This document shows, one piece after another, positions 12,896-23,850 of a stretch of DNA of 64,000 bases. Position numbers and translations under genes: made by a program. The stretch spans positions 124,001 to 188,000 of the forward strand of contig JAWPHD010004367.1 of the NCBI GenBank assembly GCA_037043455.1. Reading direction: 5' to 3'. Under the pieces are notes generated by a model. It did no database searches and was not told the DNA's origin. It saw only the letters and a program-made list of their open reading frames with translations. Source of the stretch: Cyrtodaria siliqua. Taxonomy: Eukaryota > Mollusca > Bivalvia > Adapedonta > Hiatellidae. Numbering within the stretch: the first letter of the stretch is position 1; the number at the start of each line of letters is the position of its first letter.

Positions 12896-13207
12896 TACCT
12901 ATCAGTGATTTTTTAAGGATATTTAATTGAAAATACTCTCCCTAATCCAACTCGAGCCCTCCTCGCAAGATGCCCTCGCGTATGAATACATTTGGCAAAT
13001 TTTGAAATCAGTCGTTAAAATTTGCTGGTTGAAATCAATAGCAATCTACTGTACCATTGATTAAATACAAAAATGGTAAAAAAGTAGTTCCGGCAAAGTG
13101 ATATCATCACACCAGTGACGATATAGAAAAATTCATAAAAAAATATCACTTTTGTCTGATACTAAAATAATGTCAATGAGAAATCCTTATAAATCACTGA
13201 TAGGTAT
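12896..13207. mobile_element. TIR-bounded element, ~310 bp
   Basis: The left terminus 'tacctatcagtgatttttta' is inverted at 13188-13207 as 'aaatcactgataggta', and the similarity extends inward through 'aggatatt/aggattt'. It abuts the preceding foldback. No transposase is encoded. Confidence 0.65.
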
Positions 13208-13399
13208 ATAATAAAAACTTAACGCACAGATGATCATGTATATATAAAACCTAAAAGCCAAAACCCTAGAATTCTACAAAACAAATACTCAAGGAATTGG
13301 CAGAAGCCAGAGCAACAATAGAATAAACCATTATGGGCACGACAAGAAAAGATTGGAGACAAACATCAAACGAAGTTTAATAAAGATTGTATGAAAATT

Positions 13400-13930
13400 T
13401 ATAAAACAACATGTTTGTTTTTATACTTTACCTTTGAAGGAACATTGCAATAATCCTAAACAAAAACAGAAAAACACTCCAACGCGTTTGTCTGCCATTA
13501 TTAACGGTTTGAAAATGAAGAAATGTATATATTTTAGTCTAAACTGCATTGCAACCACACTATTTTATCTGCAGGTTAATTGCATTTATTGATAACAAAT
13601 ACGTGCGTATGCATATCACGCCACCAATGAAATGGTACTAAACAGGATGTTTCCTTGTAGGTTTGGGGTTTAGAGGAAAGTAGGTCGATTAATACAAACT
13701 GGTTACTTATCAAGAAAAGAATTTCATTTCATTAATATAAACTATTCACCATTTATTCTTATCAATAACATCATATAATGATAACTATATGTGTTGATAT
13801 TGCTATCAAACAATATTATGAATTATTGATTATAAATTATTAACCAATTATTGATATCAATAATGGTGTGCATTTCATTTGGAAACTGTTTCATATACAC
13901 TACCAATTTTGCCATATATAAGTATCATAT
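13400..13930. other. No gene seen; AT-rich
   Basis: The sequence has AT-rich stretches with 'ataatgataac' and 'attgatatcaataatgg' phrases. No exon or clear repeat is supported. Confidence 0.4.
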
Positions 13931-13939
13931 GATTCTTAT

Positions 13940-14105
13940 ATGATTTCTATCCTCCGAGCACGTTAAAGAACCATAGGAATCTATTCGATAATAAGAGTAG
14001 GGCAGGTTCCCGGATTCCTATGTACCCTTCCCCTCTCTCTGGGGCGGCTCTAAATAACCTATACTGTGTTGATGAGCCGTTAAACAACATTCATTTCAAT
14101 TCAAT
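13940..14105 (+). mobile_element. 3' tail of a non-LTR retrotransposon
   Basis: The sequence ends 'gatgagccgttaaacaacat' followed by 'tcatttcaattcaatt'. This type of ending, with a short A/T-rich repeat, is typical of LINE 3' ends in invertebrates. No coding part is attached. Confidence 0.5.
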
Positions 14106-14399
14106 TATATGATTTCTATGGTGGCATATAACTGCCGTCGAGATAATTTAGTCGCGATACTTGTTTCAGCTATTAAGACGACTTTTAAGCCCTTATAAGT
14201 CGACTTATAAGAACAACGTCTAGATAAGTATCACGACAAACTCTAACCATGAAGTCATGATAATGCTCTAAAGTGACCTGCTGGATTAATATGCCGCGTT
14301 AGTTTTTAATCTTCGGATCACTCGGATTTTAAGGAAGGCATGTCCCGTTTCACTCAACGCTGTGTAGCAGTTTAACTTGACTGTCACTCCAGACAATTA

Positions 14400-14712
14400 T
14401 AGTGACTTTAACTTTATGATAATTATATAAGGAGCAGTACACGATTATTATATAAAACCTTTCATATAATAACCATATGAGTATCATAATATATGAGATT
14501 CATATAAAAGCTGAAAACAATTTATTTTTATGAGAGCCATATGAACATTTTTCTTTTTAAATGAAACACGTTTATGACTTTATTCTCATATGAAAATGAT
14601 GTGAGACTCCTATGATATAAATATCATAGACTTTATGTCAGAATTATATTAACCTGTTTTAAACAGAAATTATATGAGAATCGTATGATTCTTATATGAG
14701 AATGCAATCATA
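14400..14712. repeat. Cryptic simple-repeat field built on catatga/tcatatg
   Basis: The phrases 'catatgag', 'tcatatgaa', 'cgtatgattcttatatgaga' and 'cctatgat' recur every 30 to 60 bp. There is no fixed period. A second, weaker patch of the same kind lies at 13915-13950. Confidence 0.5.
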
Positions 14713-14869
14713 TGTATATTTATGGCAAAATTGCCTATGTAATATGTGATGAGGAATCCCCTCTTACACCTCTCAACATAGAGTTAATTAATACTTACAA
14801 ATTCAATAATTTCAATTCCAAATTTCACACATATCACATGCTCACTTATTTTACCACGGATGGTTATCT

Positions 14870-15030
14870 GGTTCAGTTTTATAAACACTTTTGTGTTTGT
14901 GATGTCTTATTTGGCATTTTATTCATCTTTAAAATTGTTCTTTGATTCCGTGTGTCTTTGTGGTTGGTTGACTGTCGTCCTTGAAAGCTACTTTTCCTGT
15001 TCGATTTTTATATCTACTTGGAATGATAAA
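14870..15030 (+). repeat. RepA terminal fragment
   Basis: The segment includes 'ttgtgtttgtgatgtctta' and 'gactgtcgtccttgaaagct' with 'ttttcctgttcgatttttat'. These are the last blocks of RepA in plus orientation; the 'ccttggaacggtcag' block is absent. Confidence 0.55.
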
Positions 15031-15039
15031 GTGAACAGT

Positions 15040-15930
15040 ATTATGTTGAAGAAAGAAATATATATTTATTTAGGAGTAACACTTTTGCGGCAATGTGTAT
15101 ATTTACATGAATATAGCATACTTATAAAATGGTAACATATATATCCAGGAAAAACTTCCGATTGTTAAGGGGCGATTCAATAAAAGAAAAACAAAAACAA
15201 AATATTCAAGTTATTTGTAATACAGTTTGCTTAATTAAGAATGGTAACATATATAGCACATGTGTTTACAAAATTCAAATTTAGTGTGTGGTTTTTTGTT
15301 TTGCGGGGATGGTGACTGGACCCTTCAAATGGAAGAAATGGCGTAGTTTACCTTAAATAGGAGACACAAAATGTGCTATTATTATTTTTTAGTCTTCCGT
15401 AAAATAATAATTAATACTGAAAAGGGGATACATTGGAAGCAAAAAACAACAACAAAAAAATAGGACATAATACACATATAATTGGATGAGAATTATATCA
15501 AATAAAATAGGGGAAACATAATGTTTGGCAAATGGAATGCAGACGAATATCCGCCCTATCATGTATGACCAAAGGAAAAGCATTGAAAAGGCATATTTAC
15601 TGAGAAGTTCTTAAAGTGAAATTAACAAACATGTTCATATTTTTCACAGGTGAAATCAATAATATATTTCATGGTGGTCATTATAACCTAACACTTACAC
15701 ACAATTTTGGAGGATGATTTAAATAAATAAAATAGCGAAAACATATTTTGGCAAATGAAATGAAATGTGACAGAATTGCCGTCTCAATGTACCCAAAAGA
15801 AAACCAGTTGAAAATGTGTTTAGATCTGTAAAGTAAAATTTACATACATTTTGTGATTGTTTTAAATATATATATTGAGACAATCTCTTTATGTTAGATT
15901 AGCCATCCCGCCATCAGCAGGTAAATTTTA
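15040..15930. other. AT-rich sequence with a degenerate ~235-bp duplication
   Basis: The phrases 'aataaaatagcgaaaacata' (15727) and 'aataaaataggggaaacata' (15500) head two similar stretches. No coding region is supported. Confidence 0.4.
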
Positions 15931-16250
15931 CAACAGATGGAAACTGTTTCTAAACCTACTTTCTACGAGATATATATCTAACTTATATATTTTGAGAATC
16001 CAAGCTCTATAGACACACTATACAACGGCTTTTACCAGCCAAGCCAAACCTCACAATTGGAGCGTCGAATCAAGAGTTACCATAATTCGCTTCACGCATA
16101 TTACATTACGGGTATTTTAAAACCCGTGAAAAGGCTATACTTTTAATCGGCACATTTACGTTAATATATGACCTGATCACCCGGGTAGAGTTTTGATACA
16201 CGTTTATTTAGAGTAATTTTGCCGTTTTTTGGCGGGTTAGTTTCTTTAAG
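15930..16250 (+). repeat. RepE dispersed repeat, copy 1
   Basis: The segment contains 'ggagcgtcgaatcaagagtt', 'cttttaatcggcac' and 'attttgccgttttttggcgg'. An inverted copy lies at 42840-43140 and a partial direct copy at 16675-16800. The length is about 310 bp. Confidence 0.65.
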
Positions 16251-16261
16251 CCACGATATCC

Positions 16262-16325
16262 TTCATGTCTCCTTACGGATGGCGGGAGGTATACAGTACT
16301 GGTTATACCCAGGAAAAATGGGGTG
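16262..16325 (+). mobile_element. SINE core fragment
   Basis: 'ggatggcgggaggtatacag' followed by 'tactggttatacccagg' matches the core downstream of the tRNA-like head at 51.8 kb. There is no tRNA-like head here, so it is a truncated SINE or a core within another repeat. Confidence 0.55.
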
Positions 16326-16674
16326 GTAAAAAAATATTCGACGGTCATAAAAAGCCTAAAACGTGCTAAAACAACATAAAACACCATTCAAACAAAGACT
16401 TATCAGAATTTGGAAAATCACCGTCTCGTACCAAATCGCACACCCTGTACTGGTAATATTGGATTTGAAAGGGAAAAAACGATATCACGTTGTGAACTTC
16501 TTTCCTTAAAAACGTTAGGGTTGAAAAGTATTTCCTATACCGAATATTGATGTAATCCAAGGGAAGTAACTATCATTAACACCCACCGTATTTCAATTGA
16601 ACAAACTTCAAATACCACACGTACAACTCACAAAAGAGTAATTCCTTTCACGTATATTCAGTCATGTGTAGTTT

Positions 16675-16800
16675 TAGAATCCGCGGAATAACTTTACTTT
16701 TAATCGGCATAAAGACCCGAACACATGGATAGAGTTTTGATACCCGGTTCTGTAGTGTAATTTTGCCGTTATTTTGCGGGTTAGTTTCAGACGACAGCGG
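16675..16800 (+). repeat. RepE partial copy
   Basis: 'ttacttttaatcggcataaa' through 'tagagttttgata' and 'attttgccgttattttgcgg' repeats the 3' part of copy 1. Confidence 0.6.
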
Positions 16801-16809
16801 TGTAGTTAT

Positions 16810-17465
16810 CAAAATGTCACCCAGAACTGAAATTATAGTGTTTACAAAAAAAAGTCTAGATCGGCTTGTTATTTTCCCTTTTATGAGTTTTATTTATGTA
16901 CATATGGTATTTAAGGTTTAATATTCTCACGGTTAGATTTCCACATGTGTGTGATTTCGTGCGGTTAAGTGTTTTTTTCAAATCAGCTGTCAGTTTAAGC
17001 ATGCATGACATGCTTTAATTTAATATTCTATTATTATTTCATTCTATTTACCTGCCTACTTTAATTTTTGGTATCTTCCCAAAATTCCACCAAGGCAACT
17101 GCGTCGTTGTGGTTACTCATCGTAGCTACGAGCGGATAACGCCCTAGTCGATTTGTGAGTTAAGTGATACATTGAATATTATACTCCGGCTACTTTATTA
17201 TGGGTGTATTGAACTCGTTGACCAACCTGATATGATGCTCGACAAAGCCTTAAGAGAGCATAATACCTTTTTTGACATTTTGTTAATAAATTCAATCATA
17301 AAGTAGCATGACTGTTACCATATACGTGTTAGCTTATTTTAATAACACTTTGATTACACATATTTAACACGCGTTTCGTAATTTTTGTTTTATTTTGCAA
17401 TTAATTAAAAAAATTATGCAAAATATCCGCTAAAATAATATACTGTTATATATGTGGTTTCTAGT
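16810..17465. other. No gene seen; AT-rich flank of the LTR element
   Basis: I see no exon here and no convincing 5' LTR for the element that follows. The short phrase 'gcgggttagtttc' from RepE ends just before it. Confidence 0.35.
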
Positions 17466-17479
17466 TTATATCGTCAGGA

Positions 17480-18315
17480 AGTTCTCAGTTTGGCCCATGA
17501 AACTCCTATGTCTGGTCACTTAGGCGTCAATAAGACTTATTGCAAGATTGTGTTTCATTTGTATTGGCCTAATCTCAAAAAGGATGTTTCAAAATACTGT
17601 AGGTCGTGTCATACATGTCAAATGTAGGAAAGCCCAATCAGAAGATTCCTAAAGACCATCTTCAACCAATTCCTGCTTTTGATGAACAACCTTTCAGTAA
17701 AATAATCGTGGACTGTGCTAGCCCCTTGCCTAAGACCAAGTCTGCTAATCAATATCTGTTGATGATTATGTGTACGTCAGAAAGATTTCCTGAAGTTATT
17801 TCACTTAGGAATATTAAGACTAAGTCTATTGTGAAGGCTCCGGTCAGGTTTTTCACATTAGTTGGACTATATATGTTCAGTCTGATCAAGCGTCAAATTT
17901 CATGTCTGGTATATTTCAACAGGTCATGCATGAGTTAGGTATTCAACAGTGTAAGTCTTCGGCTTATCATTTGGAGAGTCAATGTGCTCTAAAAAGATTT
18001 CACCAGACACTGAAAAACATGATTATGTCATATTTGTTTTTACACTAACACAGAGACTAGGATGAAGGTATACACTTCTTGATTTTCGCAGTTAGAGAGT
18101 CTGTTCAAGAATCGTATGGTTTCAGCCCATTTAAACTATTTTTTGGTGACACTGTTCGTGGACTACTTAAGCTACTTAAGTTACTTAAAGAGAAAATTCT
18201 CTCAGAAGAAGACACATCTTTGAATCTTCTACAGTACGTGTCTGATTTTAGACACAAGCTGTCAAAAGCTTGTGAGGTAGCTCAGTCTAATCTCAAATCA
18301 TCCCAATCAAAAACG
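17480..18315 (+). pseudogene. Integrase, zinc-binding and catalytic core (broken)
   Basis: An HHCC finger is seen as HETPMSGHLG followed by CRSCHTCQ. One frameshift occurs near 17626, and another before 17880. The first catalytic Asp region reads KIIVDCASPLP and the second reads SDQASNF. The third, normally ERFHQ, reads KRFHQ, so the catalytic Glu is replaced by Lys. A third frame change follows near 18050, and then ESYGFSPFKLFFGDTVRG matches the region after the core. Confidence 0.8.
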
Positions 18316-18316
18316 A

Positions 18317-20216
18317 CAAGAGGGCCATTTGCTCACCTAAAACTTTTTGCAAAGAGAAAAAAGTAGTTATGTGCAATTGATAAATAGAAAACTTTGTATA
18401 ACATAAGGTAAAATAATCCCGGGACGCAGCCGTTTTTGACCTTAGAAACTTCATTTGTATAACGTTTGTTGTCTAAGAGTTGGCTATCATTCATTAACAA
18501 AAACTGTCAAAATTCAGCGGTTCTTGAGAAGAAGATTGTTTAAGGTTTTGACCATATATGGTAATGGCGGCCAGCTTGGATGTTGCACTGCCCTAATTTA
18601 TATAACTTTGAAAGACATTGACCTCAGTATCGTCCATGTGAAATTTGGTCAAAATTGGCCTAGCAGATTCTGAGGAGATGTTGCTTAACCCAAACCCCAC
18701 TCTCTCCAATACCACTCCACCCAACGTCGGTCATCTTGGATGTGACGTTGCACTAATTTTAACACATCTGAAAATCAATGACCTAAGGATCGTCCATGTG
18801 AAGTTTGGTCAAAATTGACCAAGCGGTTTTGGAGAATAAGAATTTTTTTAAAAGATGTTCCTATATTATATTATGTAAAACTGTGATCCCCTGACGGGGC
18901 AAGATTTGACCCTATGGTCACCATTTGAACAAACTTTGTAGAAGACAATAAGTTAATGCTACATACAATATATGAGAGATATACATCTACTGCTTTTAGA
19001 GAAGACGGTTTTTAAATTCCCTATATAAGTATATGTAAGACATGTAAAATCCCCATATACAAACTTTGGAACCCCGGGGCACAGCCACTTTTGACCCTAG
19101 GAACTTCGTTTGTAAAATGTTTGTAGCCTAAGAGTTTGCGATCATTTATAATAAAAACCGTCAAAATCTGTTCAGCGGTTCTTGAGAAGATTTTTTAAGT
19201 TTTTGACTATATATGGTAATGGCGGCCATCTTGGATATCGCATTGACCTAATTTGTAAACATTTGAAAGGCATTGACCTCAGTATCATCCACGTGAAATT
19301 TGGTCAAATTGGTCAAGCAGTTTCTGAGGAGATGTCGTTTAAAAATGCCCCATATAAACCTTTGTAAAACATGTAAAATCTCAATATACAAATTTTGGAA
19401 CGCCGGGGTACAGCCATTTTTGACGCTAGGAACTTAATTTGTATAACTTTTGTAGTCTCTTCGGGGCATTTAATTTTATTAGATACTGGGACCTTACGCC
19501 GTACGACATGGGGAAGCATATAACTCCATGTCCACCGCCGTAGGCATGCCATCTTCGGGATGGTTAAAATTGTGTTCTATTGATTTTATGAATATTGAGC
19601 TCTGCTCAACCCGGGGCTAGAGGGCGTGAGCGGTAGATAGCATATTTCACTACCGCTCATGAACAGTCTCAATCAAACCGAGACTGCAATATTTCGTATG
19701 TGTCGTGCTCGGCCGTTTCCAAAGGTCCATTGTCATACTGTTTTTTTGGAATTCAAAAATCTGTTTTTCTATATATGGTAATGGCGACCATATTGGATGT
19801 CGCATTAAACTAATTTTAACAATTTTGGAAGGCAATAACCACAGTATCGTCCATGTGACATTTAGTCAAAATTGGTCAAGCGTGTTTTCAGGAGTTTTCG
19901 TTTACAAATGCCCTATGTAAGACTATGTAAAACATGTAAAATCTCCATATACAAAATTTGGAACACCGGGGAACAACCATTTTTGACCCTAGGAACTTCT
20001 TTTATATAACTTTTGTAGTATAGGAGTTGGCAATCATTTATTAATAAAAAACTGTCAAAATCTGTTCAATGGTTCTTGAGAATAAGATAATTTTAACGTC
20101 TTGACTATATAATTTTTATAGTAATGGCGGCCATCCTGGATGTTGCATTGACCTAATTTATATATTTTTGGAAGGCATTGACCTCAGTATTATCCATGTG
20201 AAATTTGGTCAAAATT
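18317..20216 (+). repeat. RepG block inserted in the integrase
   Basis: The block opens 'acaagagggccatttgctca' and consists of about 330-bp units with 'ttttgaccctaggaacttc', 'tatatggtaatggcggccat' and 'atccatgtgaaatttggtca' (starts near 18435, 19095, 19420, 19990; some partial). Integrase coding sequence resumes directly after 20216. The short flanks 'caaaaacga' and 'taaaaacaa' may be remnants of a target duplication. A RepC module is nested inside at 19457-19741. Confidence 0.75.
19457..19741 (+). repeat. RepC hairpin module, full copy 2
   Basis: The ~285-bp module starts 'ctcttcggggcatttaattt', includes 'gtacgacatggggaagca', 'ctcaacccggggctagaggg' and a stem-loop CAGTCTC-N9-GAGACTG with AATCAA in the loop (19664-19686). 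It ends 'ggtccattgtcatact'. It interrupts RepG. Confidence 0.8.
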
Positions 20217-20450
20217 GTCTAAAAACAAGGTATGATTTGACTGCTCAAGAAATTTCAAAACTGGTGATAAAGTTCTTGCTTTATTACGTAATCCTGGAAA
20301 GCCTTTACAAGCTAGGTATCACGGTCCTTATACAGAAGAGAAAAGGATCACTGATTTAAATTATATTATCAATACTCATGGAAAGCGAAAGCAACGTCAA
20401 CTTTGTCATATCAATATGTTAAAAGAAGACATTGACAGATATAGCCTTTC
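20217..20450 (+). pseudogene. Integrase C-terminal domain (GPY/F type)
   Basis: The translation includes RNPGKPLQARYHGPYTEEKR, then DLNYIINTHGKRK and LCHINMLKED. This is the GPY-type C-terminal module of Ty3/gypsy integrases. The preceding part is frameshifted (TGDKVL appears in a different frame). Confidence 0.8.
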
Positions 20451-20589
20451 TTCACATGTAGGTTGCTCTGTCCCACTTGAAAATTCCAGTGACGGATTAC
20501 AGAATGAGAAACAGTTTTACAAAAGTGATCCTGGCTTATCGAAATTAAAAAAGAGTGACAGTAAAATCTTGACGAAAAACTGTCACATC

Positions 20590-21062
20590 TAGAACCATCA
20601 GAGACACGAGTTTAAACAATTAATACATGAATATGAGCACTTATTTTCGGATGTTCCAACAACAACTGACAACATTTACCATGATGTCGATGTTGGAAAT
20701 TCTACTCCAATAAAACAGCTTTCATTTAGAATGAATCCTTCTAAAACACAATATCTCAAAGCAGAAAATCAATACTTATTGGACCAAGTAAAAGTGACTG
20801 GAGTTCACCTTGTGTCGAAACCGGATAATACATACCGGATGTGTACTGACTATAGAAAAGTCAACAGTGTCACAAAAAACTGATTCATTTCCAATTGCAC
20901 GAATTGAAGACTCTATATACAAAAATTGGAAATGAAAAATTTGATCTCTTAAAATGATTTTGGCAAGTTCCTCTCACAGAAAGAGCAAAAGATGTTACAG
21001 CATTTGTAACTCCAGATGGACTATTTTAATATAACGTTATGCCATTTGTTAAACGCAACTGA
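20590..21062 (+). pseudogene. Reverse transcriptase, 5' part, internally deleted
   Basis: HLFSDVPTT, DVDVGNSTPIKQ and MCTDYRKVNSVTKN match the start of the RT domain. Stops and frameshifts follow. MPFV near 21040 then jumps to the MRFLGMAGYYRK block at 21062, so the palm segment that carries the YxDD catalytic pair is missing. Confidence 0.8.
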
Positions 21063-21549
21063 TGCGTTTTCTCGGTATGGCTGGTTATTATAGAAAATGT
21101 TGTCATAACTTTTCAGTCATTGCTGAACCTTTGACAAATTTATTGAATAAAAGAAATTAATTTGTTTGGACTGAAAAATGCCAACAGTCATTTAACAAAT
21201 TTAAAGCCATACTGATAAATGCACCAGTGCTTTCAGCACCAAATTTTGAATTTCAATTTAAATTAGCAGTTGATGCTAGTGACAATGGTGCTAGTGTAGT
21301 ACTTCTGCAAGAAGAAAACAATGGTGTTGATCGTCCAGTTTGTTACTTTTCTAAAAATTTCAACACAAATCAGAAAAAATATGGAACTATTGAAAAAGAG
21401 TGTATTTATGCAAATTCATTTATGATGTACACTTTCTCATGGATGGTTTTAGTGGGGAAGCCTTCAGGAACAGTCTATGACAGTATTTACACAGACTCTG
21501 GGAGCAGCCCAGCATATCAGTTTCAGTATTCTTCATTAAAGTTCATTTA
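21063..21549 (+). pseudogene. RT connection and RNase H, truncated
   Basis: MRFLGMAGYYRK, then ERFxW-like FVWTEKCQQSF and FKLAVDASDNGASVVLLQ, then RPVCYFSKNFN and KKYGTIEKEC are recognisable. One in-frame TAA lies near 21158. The RNase H ends early in unrelated sequence after 21430. Confidence 0.8.
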
Positions 21550-21848
21550 GATTTGGATGGTTTTAGAAAATATAATTGTGAGAGGATTAATACATATTGT
21601 GCTCATTCATAATAACAGTGAATTTGGATATTTGGACTAAACCGGAAATATTGGAAATTAATTAGGACTGAAAGGACAATTAACATTTGGATTAAAGAGA
21701 CACTTACTGTTTTAGATTAAAGGAACATTGGACAATTTTCTTTGGACTTATTAATGAAAAACTGGATTTGAGTATTATGTAGGTGAATATTTTATGTAAA
21801 TAAATGTGTTAATTATAATTTTGTGTTGCTGATTTTGTTTCAAAACTT
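21550..21848 (+). other. AT-rich tail between RNase H and the LTR-like module
   Basis: The sequence is rich in 'ggatt' and 'ggaca' phrases, for example 'atttggatatttggacta' and 'aggacaattaacatttggat'. It could be the 3' untranslated part with the polypurine tract region of the element. No coding signal is seen. Confidence 0.4.
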
Positions 21849-22101
21849 GTAACACTTACCTCTCATGAACAGACTCAATAAAACCGAGTCTGCTACCTTT
21901 ACCTCTTGTTTGTGTTTGTTGCTTCCAAGGAAGCCACTTTTCAGTATTTATTGACATTCACACTAGCGTTTGCATAGTGCTGTGTGCCGGCCGTAAAAAG
22001 TTGCCCAGACTACAGATCAGATATTTACTTGTCCTTTATGATCATCAAACCTAGTTGAATATCGCTTAAGCCGGTGTTAGGTTCGTTAGAGGTGTTGAAC
22101 A
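21849..22101 (+). repeat. RepB LTR-like module a (candidate 3' LTR)
   Basis: The module starts 'tgtaacacttacctctcatg' and ends 'gttagaggtgttgaaca', giving TG...CA ends. It contains a perfect stem-loop CAGACTC-N9-GAGTCTG at 21870-21892 with AATAAA in the loop, and then 'gttgcttccaaggaa'. Its place right after RNase H fits a 3' LTR. Confidence 0.6.
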
Positions 22102-22130
22102 TTTCCCTGTCCGATATTTTTATCCTTATT

Positions 22131-22456
22131 TACATTACCTCCCATGAATAGACTCAGTAAAACCGAGTCTTCTACTTTTATCTTTGTTTGTGTTTGTTGC
22201 TTCCAAGGAATCCCTTTTTCAATATGTATTACTATTAACCAATTGTCATCACTATACGATGGGACATTGTAAATAAATTAATCCCCGCTAAGCTATATCC
22301 TCTGACAAACTAGGCTATCGTTCGTTGGGCTTTATATTGACTTTTTCGAAGCTCGTCAAACTTAAATTACTTCACTTGAGACTCATTCATATTCATGAGT
22401 AAGTACCATGTAAAATATAATATTATGTACTTTAAGTTCTAGTGGGCGTTATAGCC
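22131..22456 (+). repeat. RepB module b
   Basis: The module starts 'tacattacctcccatgaata' and carries a mutated stem (tagactc / gagtctt) with AGTAAA in the loop. A downstream part, 'gactcattcatattcatga', recurs at 23698 and at 49380. Confidence 0.6.
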
Positions 22457-22739
22457 GTTACACTTTATATATACCTCTAATGAACAGACTCAATAAAAAC
22501 CGAGTCTGCTACCCTTTCTCTCTTGTTCGTGCTGGTTGCTTCCAAGAAATCTCCTTTTCAGTATTAACTGACGCTCACACTTTTTCTAGTGCTCGTTTAG
22601 TGCTAGATGATGGTTGTACAAGGTAGTATCGACCTAGAATCAGTAGTGTTATTACTAGGTGGTCCTTTTAAGTCACTGAGTCAACTCTGTGTGTTAATAA
22701 AGTAGAATACCGCTTAAGCCGGTGGTAAGAGGTGTTACA
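22457..22739 (+). repeat. RepB LTR-like module c
   Basis: The module runs from 'gttacactttatatatacct' to 'ccggtggtaagaggtgttaca'. The stem-loop CAGACTC-N10-GAGTCTG is at 22485-22508, again with AATAAA in the loop. A second AATAAA lies near 22697. Confidence 0.6.
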
Positions 22740-23207
22740 CATTATAGTATATATCATGACCATAAAAATCGATAATTGGTACTCGGGTCTGTTATCGGTA
22801 CTTCAAATAAATTCCATTTTACGACTTAATTGACATTACAATAAAAAAGTTAGATCCTTTAAAAACAGTTAAGAGAAGATAGTAACAGACTCTGCTTAAT
22901 GAAGAAAACATGTTAAATATATATATTTGATTAACCAGTAAAACTTAGATATCAGTAAGTTAAATATCTTCACACTAATAAAAAGTAATAGATGATATAT
23001 CAGCACTTTCCCGGAAGCAGCCCACTCTAAAGGAAAAAAGAGAAACATCAAGCCAACAACTGCCGGTGAACAGCGAGAGTCGTCGTAGAAACAGAATATA
23101 CAGAGATTTTTCAACAGACAGTATGTCACATCAGATAGTCATCCAGTAAGAGGGACAACAGCAGAGCTGGCGGAAGACGGCGTGAGGGAAACAAAAGGAA
23201 GAAGCTT
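22740..23207. other. No gene seen; unique-looking spacer between RepB duplicates
   Basis: AT-rich sequence with no recognised exon. It separates the two copies of the RepB duplication. Confidence 0.4.
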
Positions 23208-23850
23208 AAAACCGAGTCTGCTACCTTTTTCTCTTGTTTGTGTTTGTTGCTTCCAAGGAATCCACTTTTCAGTATTTATTGACATTCACACTAGCGTTTG
23301 CTTAGTGCTGTGTGCCGGCCGTAAAAAGTTGCCCAGACTACAGATCAGATATTTACTTGTCCTTTATGATCATCAAACCTAGTCTTTGTGGCTTTAAAGT
23401 TGAATATCGCTTAAGCCGGTGTTAGGATTCGTTAGAGGTGTTGAACTTTACATTACCTCCCACGAATAGACTCAGTAAAACCGAGTCTTCTACTTTTATC
23501 TTTGTGTGTGTTTGTTGCTTCCAAGGGATCCCCTTTTCAGTATGTATTACTATTAACCAATTGTCATCACTATACGATGGGACATTGTAAATAAATTAAT
23601 CCCCGCTAAGCTATATCCTCTGACAAACTAGGCTATCGTTCGTTGGGCTTTATATTGACTTTTTCGAAGTTCGTCAAACTTAAATTACTTCACTTGAGAC
23701 TCATTCATATTCATGAGTAAGTACCATGTAAAATATAATATTATGTACTTTAAGTTCTAGTGGGCGTTATAGCCGTTACACTTTATATATACCTTTAATG
23801 AACAGACTCAATAAAAACCGAGTCTGCTACCCTTTCCCTCTTGTTCGTAA
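23208..23850 (+). repeat. RepB second cluster, duplicate of 21880-22520
   Basis: The order of modules a', b' and c' repeats the first cluster with an offset near 1318 bp. Copy 2 contains 17 bp ('tctttgtggctttaaag', 23382-23398) that copy 1 lacks. Copy 1 has extra bases around 22102-22130. Module c' (23775-23850) has the intact stem-loop at 23803-23826. Confidence 0.85.

Larger units (their letters stand above)
12395..13390 (-). repeat. RepA copy split by foldback and TIR elements
   Basis: The 3' part with 'accgccttggaacggtcagt' is at 12395-12690. The section 'ggcagaagccagagcaac' is at 13295-13312. Between them lie a long palindrome (12721-12885) and a TIR-bounded element (12896-13207), which explains the increased distance compared with the copy at 50.3-50.8 kb. 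Confidence 0.65.
17466..21845 (+). mobile_element. Degenerate Ty3/gypsy-like LTR retrotransposon with INT before RT (Gmr1-like order)
   Basis: The plus-strand order is integrase zinc finger and core (17480-18315), a 1.9 kb foreign block, integrase C-terminal domain (20217-20450), a linker, reverse transcriptase (20590-21060) and RNase H (21150-21540). Usual Ty3/gypsy elements carry RT-RH before INT. A known subgroup, the Gmr1-like elements, has INT first. The reading order here fits that group because the integrase end runs straight into the RT start. Frameshifts, stops, an RT deletion and a truncated RNase H show it is dead. LTR-like sequence follows at 21849. No gag or protease was found upstream. 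Confidence 0.75.

Noticed and set aside
17466..21845. Two unrelated gypsy fragments lying next to each other by chance.
   Set aside because: The integrase end and RT start are joined by a continuous linker, and a known subgroup has this order; kept as less likely.
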